Part shown: piece by piece, positions 1 through 6,602 of the stretch
How the letters are laid out: each line of letters opens with the position of its first letter
Numbering within the stretch: the stretch's first letter is position 1
Assembly (NCBI GenBank): GCA_002427745.1
Contig: DIYF01000063.1
Coordinates: 1 to 12,270 of the forward strand
DNA: 12,270 nucleotides
Source: Roseivirga sp. UBA6061
GTDB lineage: Bacteria; Bacteroidota; Bacteroidia; Cytophagales; Cyclobacteriaceae
Direction: 5' to 3'
Program-made: the position numbers and the translations under genes
The notes under the pieces: generated by a model
Seen by the model: the letters and a program-made list of their open reading frames with translations, nothing else
The model's database searches: none
What the model was told of the DNA's origin: nothing

Positions 1-1051
1 GTGGCTCCAGACCGAAGGAACCACCCAGGCCACGGAGGTGAACATCTGTCAGGGCATGCAGCGTAAATGAGGGTCTGGCACGAGGGTTCTCCAACCTCTC
101 AATCAGGCCGGGTATCCTGGCCTCCACCTGCTGAAGGTCTGCATTTTTATCCAGCAACAGGTACGATGTATAGCTGGCATTGTCCCACCGCTCCCGGAGG
201 TTGAAGGAGTTGGTAAAGCTGCTCCAGGATACCAGAAAATCAAAATGAATATGTGAGTTCCGGGGCTGATCTTCCATCACACCGGTAACCTGGTAGTCGT
301 GGCGGTTATCGATCCGCAATAGTTTCCCCATTGGGTCTTCTTCGCCAAAATATTTTCGGGCCATCTCTTCGGTGAGTACAATCGATCTGGGGTTGACCAG
401 GCAAAGCTCAGGATTACCCTGAACCAAAGGGAATGAAAACACCTTGAAGAAGGTACTGTCAGTATGAAAAATTCTGTCTTCCTGAAAGACATGATCCCGG
501 TATTTCACTACAAAAGGGCTGTAGCTACCGCGGTTAAAAATGCGAACACCCGACTCTACCTCCGGAAGCTCACGCACGAGATAAGGAACCAAAGCATTGG
601 GTGCACTGCTCATGGGTTCAGCTTCATTGTTGAGCTGAGTATGGGCTATTACGATGCGATCTGCTTTGGTATGAAAGCGGTCATAGCTGAGCTCATGCAA
701 TGAATACAGCAATATGAGCACTGCACAGGCCATACCTACACCGAGGCCCAGCACATTAAGGGCAGAATAGCCCTTGTGCTTGAAAATATTACGAATAGCG
801 ACTTTGAAGTAATTTGACCACATATCTAAAGGTTTTTGAGAGATCAGGTTGAAGCGCCTTCTGGTAAAAAAGAACCAGTTGAAGTGCTTAAATACATCGG
901 CCCAATAGAGCCAGGCAGCCTTTCTTTTGCCAAACCTCTGACAGTTTTCGGCAAAGAGCTCATCCAGATCTCCCTCCACCTCTTCATGGTAGGCCTGATC
1001 ACAGAAAAGCTTTAATAGTGCCCGTGCAGTTTTAGAAGGTTGAGGCCTCAT
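1..1051 (-). CDS. FtsX/MacB-type ABC transporter permease with N-terminal prefix domain (3' end outside window)
   Basis: My translation gives 350 codons in frame from ATG at 1051 to the window edge, without a stop. Residues 1-65 form the soluble prefix domain seen on many Bacteroidota permeases (LLKLFCDQAYHEEVEGDLDE, then ELFAEN). A first transmembrane helix lies at about 95-118, followed by a MacB-type periplasmic domain with the family signature KYFGEEDPMGK and VTGVMEDQPRNSH. The start codon overlaps the PadR stop by one base (TGATG), so the two genes should be translationally coupled. The family consists of FtsX-fold inner-membrane proteins working with an ABC ATPase, often in export or envelope stress; no ATPase gene is visible here. 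The substrate cannot be told. It is a clear paralogue of the permease at 8982-11600, sharing for example ELSYD and EDPMGK. The C-terminal membrane helices are missing only because the window ends. Confidence 0.93.
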   Translation of the reverse strand, partial: MRPQPSKTARALLKLFCDQAYHEEVEGDLDELFAENCQRFGKRKAAWLYWADVFKHFNWFFFTRRRFNLISQKPLDMWSNYFKVAIRNIFKHKGYSALNVLGLGVGMACAVLILLYSLHELSYDRFHTKADRIVIAHTQLNNEAEPMSSAPNALVPYLVRELPEVESGVRIFNRGSYSPFVVKYRDHVFQEDRIFHTDSTFFKVFSFPLVQGNPELCLVNPRSIVLTEEMARKYFGEEDPMGKLLRIDNRHDYQVTGVMEDQPRNSHIHFDFLVSWSSFTNSFNLRERWDNASYTSYLLLDKNADLQQVEARIPGLIERLENPRARPSFTLHALTDVHLRGLGGSFGLEP

Positions 1052-1392
1052 CAGAAACTGGCTTTAATACTGAAAGCATCCGGGGCAATCTGATCCCACA
1101 TTTGTTTGCGCAGATCCATAGCAGTTTTCAAAGCCTTCTGACCAAACAGGGTAACCTGGTAATACTTCTTCCGCTTACCACCCCGCTCCTTGGTCACCTC
1201 ACCAAAGGCTGACTCCAGGTACCCTTTTTCTTCCAGACGGTTAGTGGAAGCATGCACGGCTCCAATGCTGATCGTCCTGCCGGTTTGCTTTTCCAGCTCT
1301 CTTTTGATAGCCACTCCATAGGCCTGATCACGTAAAATACCAATGGTTAGCAGCACCAGTTCCTCAAACTCTCCCAGGTACGTTCCCTTCAT
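1051..1392 (-). CDS. PadR-family transcriptional regulator (first copy)
   Basis: This 113-residue protein has the PadR winged-helix layout. The N-terminal helices run GEFEELVLLTIGIL. The recognition region is YGVAIKRELEKQTGR, then SIGAVHASTNRLEEKGYLES. The wing is basic (ERGGKRKKYYQVT), and a short C-terminal helix follows. PadR proteins are dimeric DNA-binding repressors, usually relieved by a small ligand and usually self-regulating. This one precedes and overlaps a permease gene, so it most likely controls that operon. It matches the second PadR (11602-11940) at about 75 of 112 positions by eye. No good Shine-Dalgarno precedes the ATG, which is normal for Bacteroidota; the start is supported by the same MKGT-LGEFEELVLL beginning in both copies. 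The ligand is unknown. Confidence 0.95.
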   Translation of the reverse strand: MKGTYLGEFEELVLLTIGILRDQAYGVAIKRELEKQTGRTISIGAVHASTNRLEEKGYLESAFGEVTKERGGKRKKYYQVTLFGQKALKTAMDLRKQMWDQIAPDAFSIKASF

Positions 1393-1396
1393 GATG

Positions 1397-1425
1397 TATT
1401 ATATTTTTCATAAATGTATATAATA
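1397..1425 (-). promoter_or_regulatory. Candidate PadR operator/promoter of the first module
   Basis: A perfect 8-bp inverted repeat, TATTATAT (1397-1404) and ATATAATA (1418-1425), is separated by 13 bases and lies 4 bases upstream of the padR start. Within it, 1407-1422 reads TTCATAAATGTATATA, identical to 11958-11973 upstream of the second padR gene. PadR proteins commonly repress their own promoter through AT-rich dyads with ATGT/ACAT half-sites, so an operator role is inferred. The minus-strand TACATTTA within it also resembles the Bacteroidota -7 box TAnnTTTG, so it could simply be the core promoter. Confidence 0.5.
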
Positions 1426-1454
1426 TTGAGAAATATAAAAACCGGCTGTAAATC

Positions 1455-1480
1455 AAAAAAGGAGTCCTCCGACTCCCTTT
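1455..1480 (-). terminator. Intrinsic terminator, minus strand
   Basis: On the minus strand, a perfect 6-bp stem GGAGTC / GACTCC with loop GGAG is followed at once by six T and preceded by AAAG, which can extend the stem. It stands upstream of the first padR promoter and insulates it from leftward transcription. It is the second terminator after the SnoaL-like gene, and lies about 20 bases after the stop of the short open frame at 1501-1638. Confidence 0.75.
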
Positions 1481-1500
1481 GACCTCATAGTACCAGCATA

Positions 1501-1638
1501 TCAACCGAAAAGGATACAGGCAACCATAAGGTCTTCCCATTCATAAGTACTCAGCCCCGGTTTACCCTTAGTTGCACCTTCTCTGAACAACAACAAAAAA
1601 ACCACCCGAAGGCGGTCTTTGGTACGGGATATCCCTGA
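1501..1638 (-). other. Short open reading frame without ATG start; possible gene remnant or small protein
   Basis: A frame of 45 codons is open between TAA (1639-1641) and TGA (1501-1503). Its second half reads like real protein: FREGATKGKPG, LSTYEWED, LMVACILFG. There is no ATG near its beginning; GTG (1603-1605) or TTG (1594-1596) would be the only early starts, and both lie within the hairpin or T-run of the terminator at 1595-1616. A terminator follows 20 bases after the stop. It may be the surviving 3' end of a lost gene, a small gene using a non-ATG start, or chance. I do not recognise the peptide. Confidence 0.2.
1595..1616 (-). terminator. Intrinsic terminator of the SnoaL-like gene
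   Basis: On the minus strand the stem ACCGCC / GGTGGT (one G-T pair) closes a TTCG tetraloop and is followed by seven T. It lies about 40 bases beyond the stop codon of the SnoaL-like gene. Confidence 0.75.
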
Positions 1639-1654
1639 TTATGAATAACCTGAC

Positions 1655-2014
1655 TTATGCATGATAAAAGCGTTCAGAGACGATTTTACCATTTTCCCAT
1701 CTATCGACCACTGCCTGCTCTACTTTTACATGGACACCATCCTTCTGCACATATTCCATCACTCCTTCGTAAAAGCTCACATCTCCATTCACCGCATAGT
1801 CTGTTACCTCATACCTTATAAACTCGCCTACCCCGGCCAGTACTGCCTGCTCTTCAGCAATAACAAGTTCTTTTCCTGTTTTGGCAGGAGCATTGCCCTC
1901 AGTCAGCGAAACATCATCCGCCAGATATTTTTCCTGTGCTACAATGAACTGTCCCTGAGCCAGCAGACCCAGCAGGTCTTTCAGGTTTTCTTCCACATTT
2001 GTATTCTGTGCCAT
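1655..2014 (-). CDS. SnoaL/NTF2-like protein, 119 residues
   Basis: The small single-domain protein fits the SnoaL-like branch of the NTF2 fold. An N-terminal helical part (EENLKDLLGLLAQGQF, then EKYLADDVSLTEG) is followed by a curved sheet with strands around FIRYEVTDYAV, DVSFYEGVMEYV, VKVEQAVVDRWENGKIVSERFYH. The W-NGKI-ERFY ending is typical of these proteins. Members include cyclases, isomerases and many proteins of unknown role that bind small hydrophobic ligands, so fold is safer than function here. No signal peptide is seen, so it should be cytoplasmic. The ATG at 2012-2014 follows an A-rich stretch (AACAGAAAGAAA) that may serve ribosome binding. It appears monocistronic, with its own terminator at 1595-1616. 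Confidence 0.85.
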   Translation of the reverse strand: MAQNTNVEENLKDLLGLLAQGQFIVAQEKYLADDVSLTEGNAPAKTGKELVIAEEQAVLAGVGEFIRYEVTDYAVNGDVSFYEGVMEYVQKDGVHVKVEQAVVDRWENGKIVSERFYHA

Positions 2015-2062
2015 TTTCTTTCTGTTAGTTTTTTACTGTGTTCAGTGTATTAACCAATTTGT

Positions 2063-2075
2063 AACTTTAAAAGTT
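2063..2075. promoter_or_regulatory. AT-rich palindrome upstream of the SnoaL-like gene
   Basis: AACTTT and AAAGTT arms are separated by one A, 48 bases upstream of the start codon at 2014. The position suits an operator or promoter element, but a palindrome this short and AT-rich can arise by chance. Confidence 0.2.
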
Positions 2076-2164
2076 TCAAATAAGGAAAAATCTTTTTATC
2101 CCTCCTCCGGATCGGTCAATGAAAGGCGTTTATCTGGAAAAGAAAATGGTAAGAAACCTGTACA

Positions 2165-3232
2165 CTAAGCAACCGAAGGGCTTCCGGAGCCGGCTACTCC
2201 TGTCTCTTTGAATTGATCACGATACTGTGACGGGGTCTTGCCTACCGACTTTTTGAAAGCAGTATTAAATGCTGAAATAGATTTAAACCCACAGTCAATC
2301 GCCACCCCGGCAATCTTTGCATTGGCCTGTACAGGATCTGAAAGCAGTTGCTGGGCTGCCTGAATGCGATAGCTGTTGATAAAGTCGTTGAAGTTCTTCT
2401 GAAATTTCTCGTTGATCAGTCGCGACAGCACATCAGGTCGCATTTCCAGCTTTTCTGCCAACAGCGGCAGGCTGAGTTCCCGGTTGAGGTAAACCTGTTC
2501 CTGCTCGACCAATTGTAGCAAGGGCGCTTCGTACTTATCGAGTTCAGAACTTGAGACGTTCGAGGTTTTATATTTCGGTGTCTTTTTACCTGAGTCGAAG
2601 AGCTTCTGCTGCTTCAGGGCCACAAAGGCTACTGCATACATTACCAGAGCAAACCAGGCTGCCCCGATAGCATAAACCGTTAAACCTCCCATCAGTATCT
2701 GAGATAAGTAGGCCAGCCAAACCAGCGCTACAGCCAGGCACAGGTTATTAAGCCACTTTTTCTGTGGCTCCTGGTTTTCAGCATTACGCCTGAAACGCTG
2801 CACCTCTACATATCCCAGGACCAGGTAGGACAGGAGCTGAACCATGGCCAGCTCATAGCTGCCTACAATCAGCGACCAGGAAAGAAACGGTGTTACACCC
2901 GCCAGTACCATAGCTGGCACAAAATGGAGCAGGTATAAATTTTTCCATTTAAAGTTCTCGCGTGTGACGGAATAAATATAGAGCAATAACAAGGGCCCGA
3001 TCATCACCTTACCTACCAGTCCCGCATTGATATAGGCGATATGTACTCCATCCAGCAGAAAGTAGAAGATCGATTTGGCCACCCTTACCACAAAAGCAAT
3101 AAGCAGCAGTGCCAACAGTCGGTTGGAAAGCCTGTTTCCACGCCTGGTTACTGTCAGCCAGACTGAGAAGAACAGGCTGTTTAAAATGCCTATACCACTA
3201 AAAAAGAACAGGGTGAGCTGAGCTGCCGACAT
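2165..3232 (-). CDS. Membrane-bound AraC-family transcriptional regulator with seven-helix N-terminal domain
   Basis: The 355-residue protein has about seven predicted membrane helices (roughly 5-27, 36-58, 68-89, 99-120, 124-142, 161-182, 186-206), a linker, and a C-terminal AraC-type DNA-binding domain at about 248-340. The latter shows both helix-turn-helix units: LSLPLLAEKLEMRPDVLSRL, and KIAGVAIDCGFKSISAFNTA followed by the family ending FKKSVGKTPSQYR. This architecture recurs in Bacteroidota and implies a regulator that works while anchored in the inner membrane, sensing something in or across it. It starts 3 bases after the stop of the esterase gene, so the two probably share a transcript, and the hydrolase may make, destroy or be induced by the signal (inference). 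No clear terminator follows before 2014. The last 12 residues are a low-complexity tail. Confidence 0.92.
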   Translation of the reverse strand: MSAAQLTLFFFSGIGILNSLFFSVWLTVTRRGNRLSNRLLALLLIAFVVRVAKSIFYFLLDGVHIAYINAGLVGKVMIGPLLLLYIYSVTRENFKWKNLYLLHFVPAMVLAGVTPFLSWSLIVGSYELAMVQLLSYLVLGYVEVQRFRRNAENQEPQKKWLNNLCLAVALVWLAYLSQILMGGLTVYAIGAAWFALVMYAVAFVALKQQKLFDSGKKTPKYKTSNVSSSELDKYEAPLLQLVEQEQVYLNRELSLPLLAEKLEMRPDVLSRLINEKFQKNFNDFINSYRIQAAQQLLSDPVQANAKIAGVAIDCGFKSISAFNTAFKKSVGKTPSQYRDQFKETGVAGSGSPSVA

Positions 3233-3235
3233 AAT

Positions 3236-4069
3236 TTACTTTTTAAATAACCACTTAACTGCCTCAGTAAACTCTTCTCGCCAGAACCTTTCATTATGCT
3301 CTCCGTCAGGATTGGTTTTGGCACTTATGTTCTCTTCAGGATGGCCTTGCTCTTTGATGAACTCATACATCTGATCCATAGGCTCGTACATCATAGGGCC
3401 TTCCTTTTCTCCCACCAGCAGATATAGCCGGCTATCTTTGGGTACCGGGTTTTTCCTGGTGAAGCCATACACTTTTTCAGACACCCAATATGAAGGTGAG
3501 AATATGCCTGCCTTGCTGAAAACTTCAGGGTACCTGTAAATGGCATAATGTGAAATCAGCCCTCCCAAAGAACTGCCCATTACGGCTGTATTTTCCCTAC
3601 CGGGCTTTGTCCGGTAGTGCTCATCTATATAAGGCTTAACCACTTCCACGAGAAATCGCACATAAGCCTCACCTTCCGGCTTGCCCAATCGCTCATTTTC
3701 CCAGGGAGTAAGCTCTGTGTTCCGGTGTTCCTGACCATTGTCAATTCCCACCACAATCAGATTCAGGTTTTCCGCTTTTGCCAGATCATTCAGGTTTTCG
3801 TCTACACCCCATTCTCCCACAAAGGAGGTAGCGTCATCAAAGAGATTTTGTGCATCATGCATGTAGAGCACAGAATAGGACTGTTTTCCTCCATCATAAC
3901 CAGGCGGCAGATAAATACGCACCTTTCTTGAGCGGTCCAGATCAGGTATCCGGAAGGTTTTGTCGAGGATTTTAACGTTGGGTGCTGCCGTGGATTTCTT
4001 CTCCTGGGCCGAGACAGTTAAACTGAGCGACAGCAGGCAAACGAGGCTGAGTATAATTCTGAATTTCAT
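3236..4069 (-). CDS. Secreted esterase of the alpha/beta-hydrolase fold (Esterase D/Fes-like)
   Basis: From ATG at 4069 the product has 277 residues. I prefer this to the in-frame ATG at 4093, because it begins directly with a signal peptide (MKFRIILSLVCLLSLSLTVSA, cut before QEKK near residue 21). The mature part has the putative-esterase layout: RKVRIYLPPGY, SVLYMHDAQNLFDD, LIVVGIDNG, nucleophile elbow MGSSLGG (Ser167), an acidic segment after LLVGEKEG, and the probable catalytic His258 in PDGEHNERFW. Related proteins include enterochelin esterase, IroE and carbohydrate or feruloyl esterases; the substrate cannot be fixed from sequence. It should act in the periplasm or outside. It is the first gene of a two-gene unit with the membrane AraC regulator 3 bases downstream. 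Conserved HD-QN and GID-NG motifs point to the subgroup annotated alpha/beta hydrolase-fold protein. Confidence 0.9.
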   Translation of the reverse strand: MKFRIILSLVCLLSLSLTVSAQEKKSTAAPNVKILDKTFRIPDLDRSRKVRIYLPPGYDGGKQSYSVLYMHDAQNLFDDATSFVGEWGVDENLNDLAKAENLNLIVVGIDNGQEHRNTELTPWENERLGKPEGEAYVRFLVEVVKPYIDEHYRTKPGRENTAVMGSSLGGLISHYAIYRYPEVFSKAGIFSPSYWVSEKVYGFTRKNPVPKDSRLYLLVGEKEGPMMYEPMDQMYEFIKEQGHPEENISAKTNPDGEHNERFWREEFTEAVKWLFKK

Positions 4070-4097
4070 TAGAGTTTTCTGACCAAAAGACATTGAA

Positions 4098-4146
4098 GAT
4101 ACGAAGTATCAGTTGATTGGTTTCTGTTGAAAACTGTGTTTTCAAC
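4098..4146. promoter_or_regulatory. Two adjacent perfect dyads in the esterase promoter region
   Basis: GATAC/GTATC (4098-4102 and 4106-4110, spacer GAA) is followed 15 bases later by a stronger dyad, GTTGAAAAC/GTTTTCAAC (4126-4134 and 4138-4146, spacer TGT). Both lie within 80 bases upstream of the esterase start at 4069. A 9-3-9 perfect dyad is unlikely by chance and would suit a dimeric repressor or a transcript hairpin. AraC proteins more often use direct repeats, so the binder may be another regulator. Confidence 0.45.
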
Positions 4147-4206
4147 GATTATCGACAAAACCAGCTCCCCTAACCCCGCAGAGATCTTACGGTTCGATAG
4201 AAAGTT

Positions 4207-4218
4207 CTGACAGGTCAG
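4207..4218. promoter_or_regulatory. Perfect dyad upstream of the small secreted protein gene
   Basis: CTGAC and GTCAG flank the two bases AG, about 80 bases upstream of the ATG at 4299. It also lies next to GCGGGTT (4218-4224), which can pair imperfectly with AACCCCGC (4172-4179). It is a possible operator or leader structure of the plus-strand gene; no experimental support is implied. Confidence 0.25.
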
Positions 4219-4298
4219 CGGGTTCTTTTGACAACTCACCGGAAATATGTATCCGTAAAGTCTGAAAAAGGGGTTTTAGTAGCAAACCCTTGTCAATC

Positions 4299-4700
4299 AT
4301 GAAAAGAATTATCCCAGCCTTCTTTATCCTCGCCTACATGGGCATTGGAGAAATTAATGCACAGGACCTGTCACAACCGAAGTCAGGAAACGCCATACGT
4401 CTGAAAGATTATACCATTACCATCGCTCAGGGTGAAGAACTCGACCTGAAGATGTGGGTAGTGGCAGCAAAAAAATATAAACTGAAACTGGGTGAGCCTG
4501 AAGCTTCCGGTAAGTCAGGTGTTTTGTTCTCTTTCAATGAAAAAGCCGAGAAGCCTATTGCTTACGATATGAAAGTGAAGGTAGACAGTGCTACTCCGGC
4601 TGGTGATTATATGTACATTTTGAAAGTACCGGGCACAGGAAGGAATGCCGTAAAGAGTACCACCTTAATGGTAAAAGTGGTTCAGGCAGGACCACAATAA
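4299..4700 (+). CDS. Small secreted protein, predicted beta-sandwich, function unknown
   Basis: From ATG at 4299 the product has 133 residues. An upstream TTG at 4290 is in frame but would only add three residues before the signal peptide. Residues 1-22 (MKRIIPAFFILAYMGIGEINA) form a signal peptide with probable cleavage before QDLSQ. The rest alternates in short strands (RLKDYTITIAQGEELDLKMW, then GVLFSFNE, IAYDMKVKVD, GDYMYILKV, TTLMVKVV). The turn SATPAGDY before a strand is typical of Ig-like or NEW3-type beta-sandwich domains found in envelope proteins. No cysteine, catalytic motif or lipobox is present. A strong terminator follows after 15 bases, so it is separate from the kinase operon downstream. 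I do not recognise the family; a periplasmic or extracellular accessory role is inferred. Confidence 0.8.
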   Translation: MKRIIPAFFILAYMGIGEINAQDLSQPKSGNAIRLKDYTITIAQGEELDLKMWVVAAKKYKLKLGEPEASGKSGVLFSFNEKAEKPIAYDMKVKVDSATPAGDYMYILKVPGTGRNAVKSTTLMVKVVQAGPQ

Positions 4701-4715
4701 ATATACGTGTTGAAG

Positions 4716-4748
4716 AAAGAGCCCTGACGGTATCGTCAGGGCTTTTTG
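4716..4748 (+). terminator. Strong intrinsic terminator of the small secreted protein gene
   Basis: A perfect 10-bp stem, AGCCCTGACG (4720-4729) and CGTCAGGGCT (4734-4743), closes a GTAT loop and runs into a T tract; upstream A residues extend the pairing. It begins 15 bases after the stop codon and isolates the gene from the kinase operon. Confidence 0.92.
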
Positions 4749-4805
4749 TATATTAAGGCCAGCGAGCCCCTCTCCTGAGGCCGGCCCTTATCAGAGGAAG
4801 TGTAT

Positions 4806-5852
4806 ATGTCTAAAAAGAAGATTTACGGATTAAGAATTGCCATCGGTCTGATGGTTTTCCTGTTCTTCAAAGTTACCTCTGACAGCATGCTGGACTGGGA
4901 GCTGGCCACCTATATCTCCCTCGCTTTCACACTGCTCAGTGTGCTGGTAGTGTTTGAAATGCTGGACTATACCACCCGGCACCTGCTGAGAAACTACAAA
5001 GACCGCCTCACAGATAACAAGACTTTCTATAAGTTCTACTGGGGTAACTGTCTGATGGTCGCTCCCTTTGTTATCGTGGCCTCCTATGTCCATACAGAGA
5101 TCATTGTACCCCGATTCCATTGTGCTGATTGTGAGCCCTGGGAGCCGGAATTAATACAGACGATTGCCCAGGGACTTGTACTTTCCTGGCTCATCATACT
5201 CGCCAAGACTTTTATGATCTACCTGGAATACACCCGTAGATCAGAAAGTGAAAAGGCCCTGATTCAGAAAGAGCTGGCTCAGTCTAAGTTCGAAAGCCTG
5301 AAAGATCAGATCAAACCTCATTTTCTGTTCAACAGCTTTAGTGTACTGACCTCCATTATAGAAGAAGACCCTAAGCTGGCCGTAGAGTTTGTATCACGGC
5401 TTTCCAAAATCTACCGGTACGTTCTGGACAATACCTCCCAGCTGGTACCGCTCAAAACAGAGCTTCAGTACCTGGAGCACTATATCTTCTTACTAAAGAC
5501 ACGCCACCAGGGAAATCTCAGGGTTGAGTTTGCCCTCGATGTCAATACTGACCAATACGACCTGCCCATACTCTCGCTGCAAATGCTGGTGGAGAATGCC
5601 CTGAAGCATAATTACTTTTCCAAAGAAGCTCCTCTGACGATAAAGATTTTCAACGAAGGCCATGAGTTTCTCGTGGTGCAGAACAACCTGAAGAAAAGAG
5701 AGCTTCAGGAGAAACCCACCAAACTGGGGCTGCAAAACATTATGAATCGCTATCAGATGTTGCTGGACAAGTTCATTATCGTGAAGGAGGACGAAGTACA
5801 CTTTACCGTAAAACTCCCACTGATCAACCACACTGAACCTACCGGAGCATGA
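4806..5852 (+). CDS. LytS-type sensor histidine kinase
   Basis: I start at ATG 4806 (348 residues), because AGAGGAAG ends 5 bases upstream as a good ribosome site; GTG at 4800 is in frame but overlaps that site. Four membrane helices are predicted (about 8-23, 34-54, 80-101, 118-140), followed by a short coiled linker (ESEKALIQKELAQSKFESLK). The His_kinase domain comes next, with phosphoacceptor His172 in QIKPHFLFNS. The ATP-binding part has the N box LVENALKHN (261-269) and a glycine box LGLQNIMNRYQ (307-317); the usual DNGxG box is reduced to QNNLKK, as in many Bacteroidota members. There is no separate sensor domain, so sensing must use the helices and loops. The loop between helices 3 and 4 holds HCADC (Cys106, Cys109), probably on the periplasmic side. 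It overlaps the response regulator by 4 bases (ATGA). Confidence 0.95.
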   Translation: MSKKKIYGLRIAIGLMVFLFFKVTSDSMLDWELATYISLAFTLLSVLVVFEMLDYTTRHLLRNYKDRLTDNKTFYKFYWGNCLMVAPFVIVASYVHTEIIVPRFHCADCEPWEPELIQTIAQGLVLSWLIILAKTFMIYLEYTRRSESEKALIQKELAQSKFESLKDQIKPHFLFNSFSVLTSIIEEDPKLAVEFVSRLSKIYRYVLDNTSQLVPLKTELQYLEHYIFLLKTRHQGNLRVEFALDVNTDQYDLPILSLQMLVENALKHNYFSKEAPLTIKIFNEGHEFLVVQNNLKKRELQEKPTKLGLQNIMNRYQMLLDKFIIVKEDEVHFTVKLPLINHTEPTGA

Positions 5853-6601
5853 GGGTTGTGATCATAGAAGATGAGGTACTTTCAGCCAGGCGCCTGACCA
5901 AACTGGTGCTGGAGATACTCCCTCAGGCAGAAGTGGCCGCACAGCTGGAATCAGTAAGTGAGGCGCTGAGCTGGTTTGACGCTCATGAAAAACCCGACCT
6001 GATCTTTCTGGACATACAACTGAATGACGGAACCGGTTTTGATATCGTCAAAGAGCTTAAAGATTACCCTCATATCATCTTTACCACTGCTTACGAACAG
6101 TATGCCTTAGATGCTTTTAAATTCAACAGCATCGACTACCTGTTGAAGCCTATTGATAAAAACGAGCTGGAAGCCGCCATTCGCAAGCTCCGGGAAATAC
6201 ACCAAATTGAAGAAGCAGGATATCGCGAGAAAATCCAGGCGGTTCAACAGGAATTTATGCCTGCCTACCGGGAACGTTTTCTGGTCAAAGTGGGCCTGCA
6301 GTACAAGAGCATTGCCACAAAGACCATCGCCTTTTTCTCCTACAAAGACGGCATCAGCTATCTACACACTGCCAGGCATGCACTGCCCATTGATCATACA
6401 CTGGATCATCTCATGGAGGAACTGGACCCAAAGGTCTTTTTCAGGGTAAACCGACAGTTTATCGTCAATATTGACAGTATCGGGGAAATCCACTCTTATT
6501 TCAACAGCCGCCTGTTACTCACACTGATACCGGCCACTGAGGAAGAGGTAATTGTGAGCCGGGAAAGGGTACTGAAATTCAAGGTCTGGGCGGGCTTGTA
6601 G
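5849..6601 (+). CDS. LytTR-family response regulator
   Basis: The 250-residue protein has a receiver domain at about 1-118, with the acidic pair Glu7-Asp8, phosphorylation site Asp55 (PDLIFLDIQL), Thr80 and Lys100 (DYLLKPID). A helical linker follows, then a C-terminal LytTR DNA-binding domain at about 143-247 (FLVKVGLQYKSI, ISYLHT, FFRVNRQFIVNIDSI, VIVSRERVLKFK). It is the partner of the kinase upstream, whose stop overlaps this start in ATGA, so the genes are translationally coupled. LytTR regulators bind pairs of short direct repeats and in other bacteria control envelope, transport or virulence genes; the target here is not evident. The gene ends one base before the stop codon of the opposing reductase. 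Confidence 0.97.
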   Translation: MRVVIIEDEVLSARRLTKLVLEILPQAEVAAQLESVSEALSWFDAHEKPDLIFLDIQLNDGTGFDIVKELKDYPHIIFTTAYEQYALDAFKFNSIDYLLKPIDKNELEAAIRKLREIHQIEEAGYREKIQAVQQEFMPAYRERFLVKVGLQYKSIATKTIAFFSYKDGISYLHTARHALPIDHTLDHLMEELDPKVFFRVNRQFIVNIDSIGEIHSYFNSRLLLTLIPATEEEVIVSRERVLKFKVWAGL

Positions 6602-6602
6602 T

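Noticed and set aside
464..703. 79-codon plus-strand open frame near the left edge
   Set aside because: Antisense to the partial permease, whose minus-strand frame is open over all 350 codons and carries family motifs.
1661..2053. 130-codon plus-strand open frame
   Set aside because: It is antisense to the SnoaL-like gene, whose protein has clear family features; the plus-strand translation is rich in Phe, Cys and His with no domain.
3617..3931. 104-codon plus-strand open frame
   Set aside because: Antisense to the core of the esterase gene; no recognisable protein pattern or ribosome site.
4228..4256. TTGACA followed by a TATCCG-like box before the small secreted protein gene
   Set aside because: Resembles a sigma-70 promoter of Proteobacteria, but Bacteroidota promoters use a different consensus and the -10 match is poor.
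5493..5831. 112-codon minus-strand open frame
   Set aside because: Antisense to the ATP-binding part of the histidine kinase; composition typical of a shadow frame.
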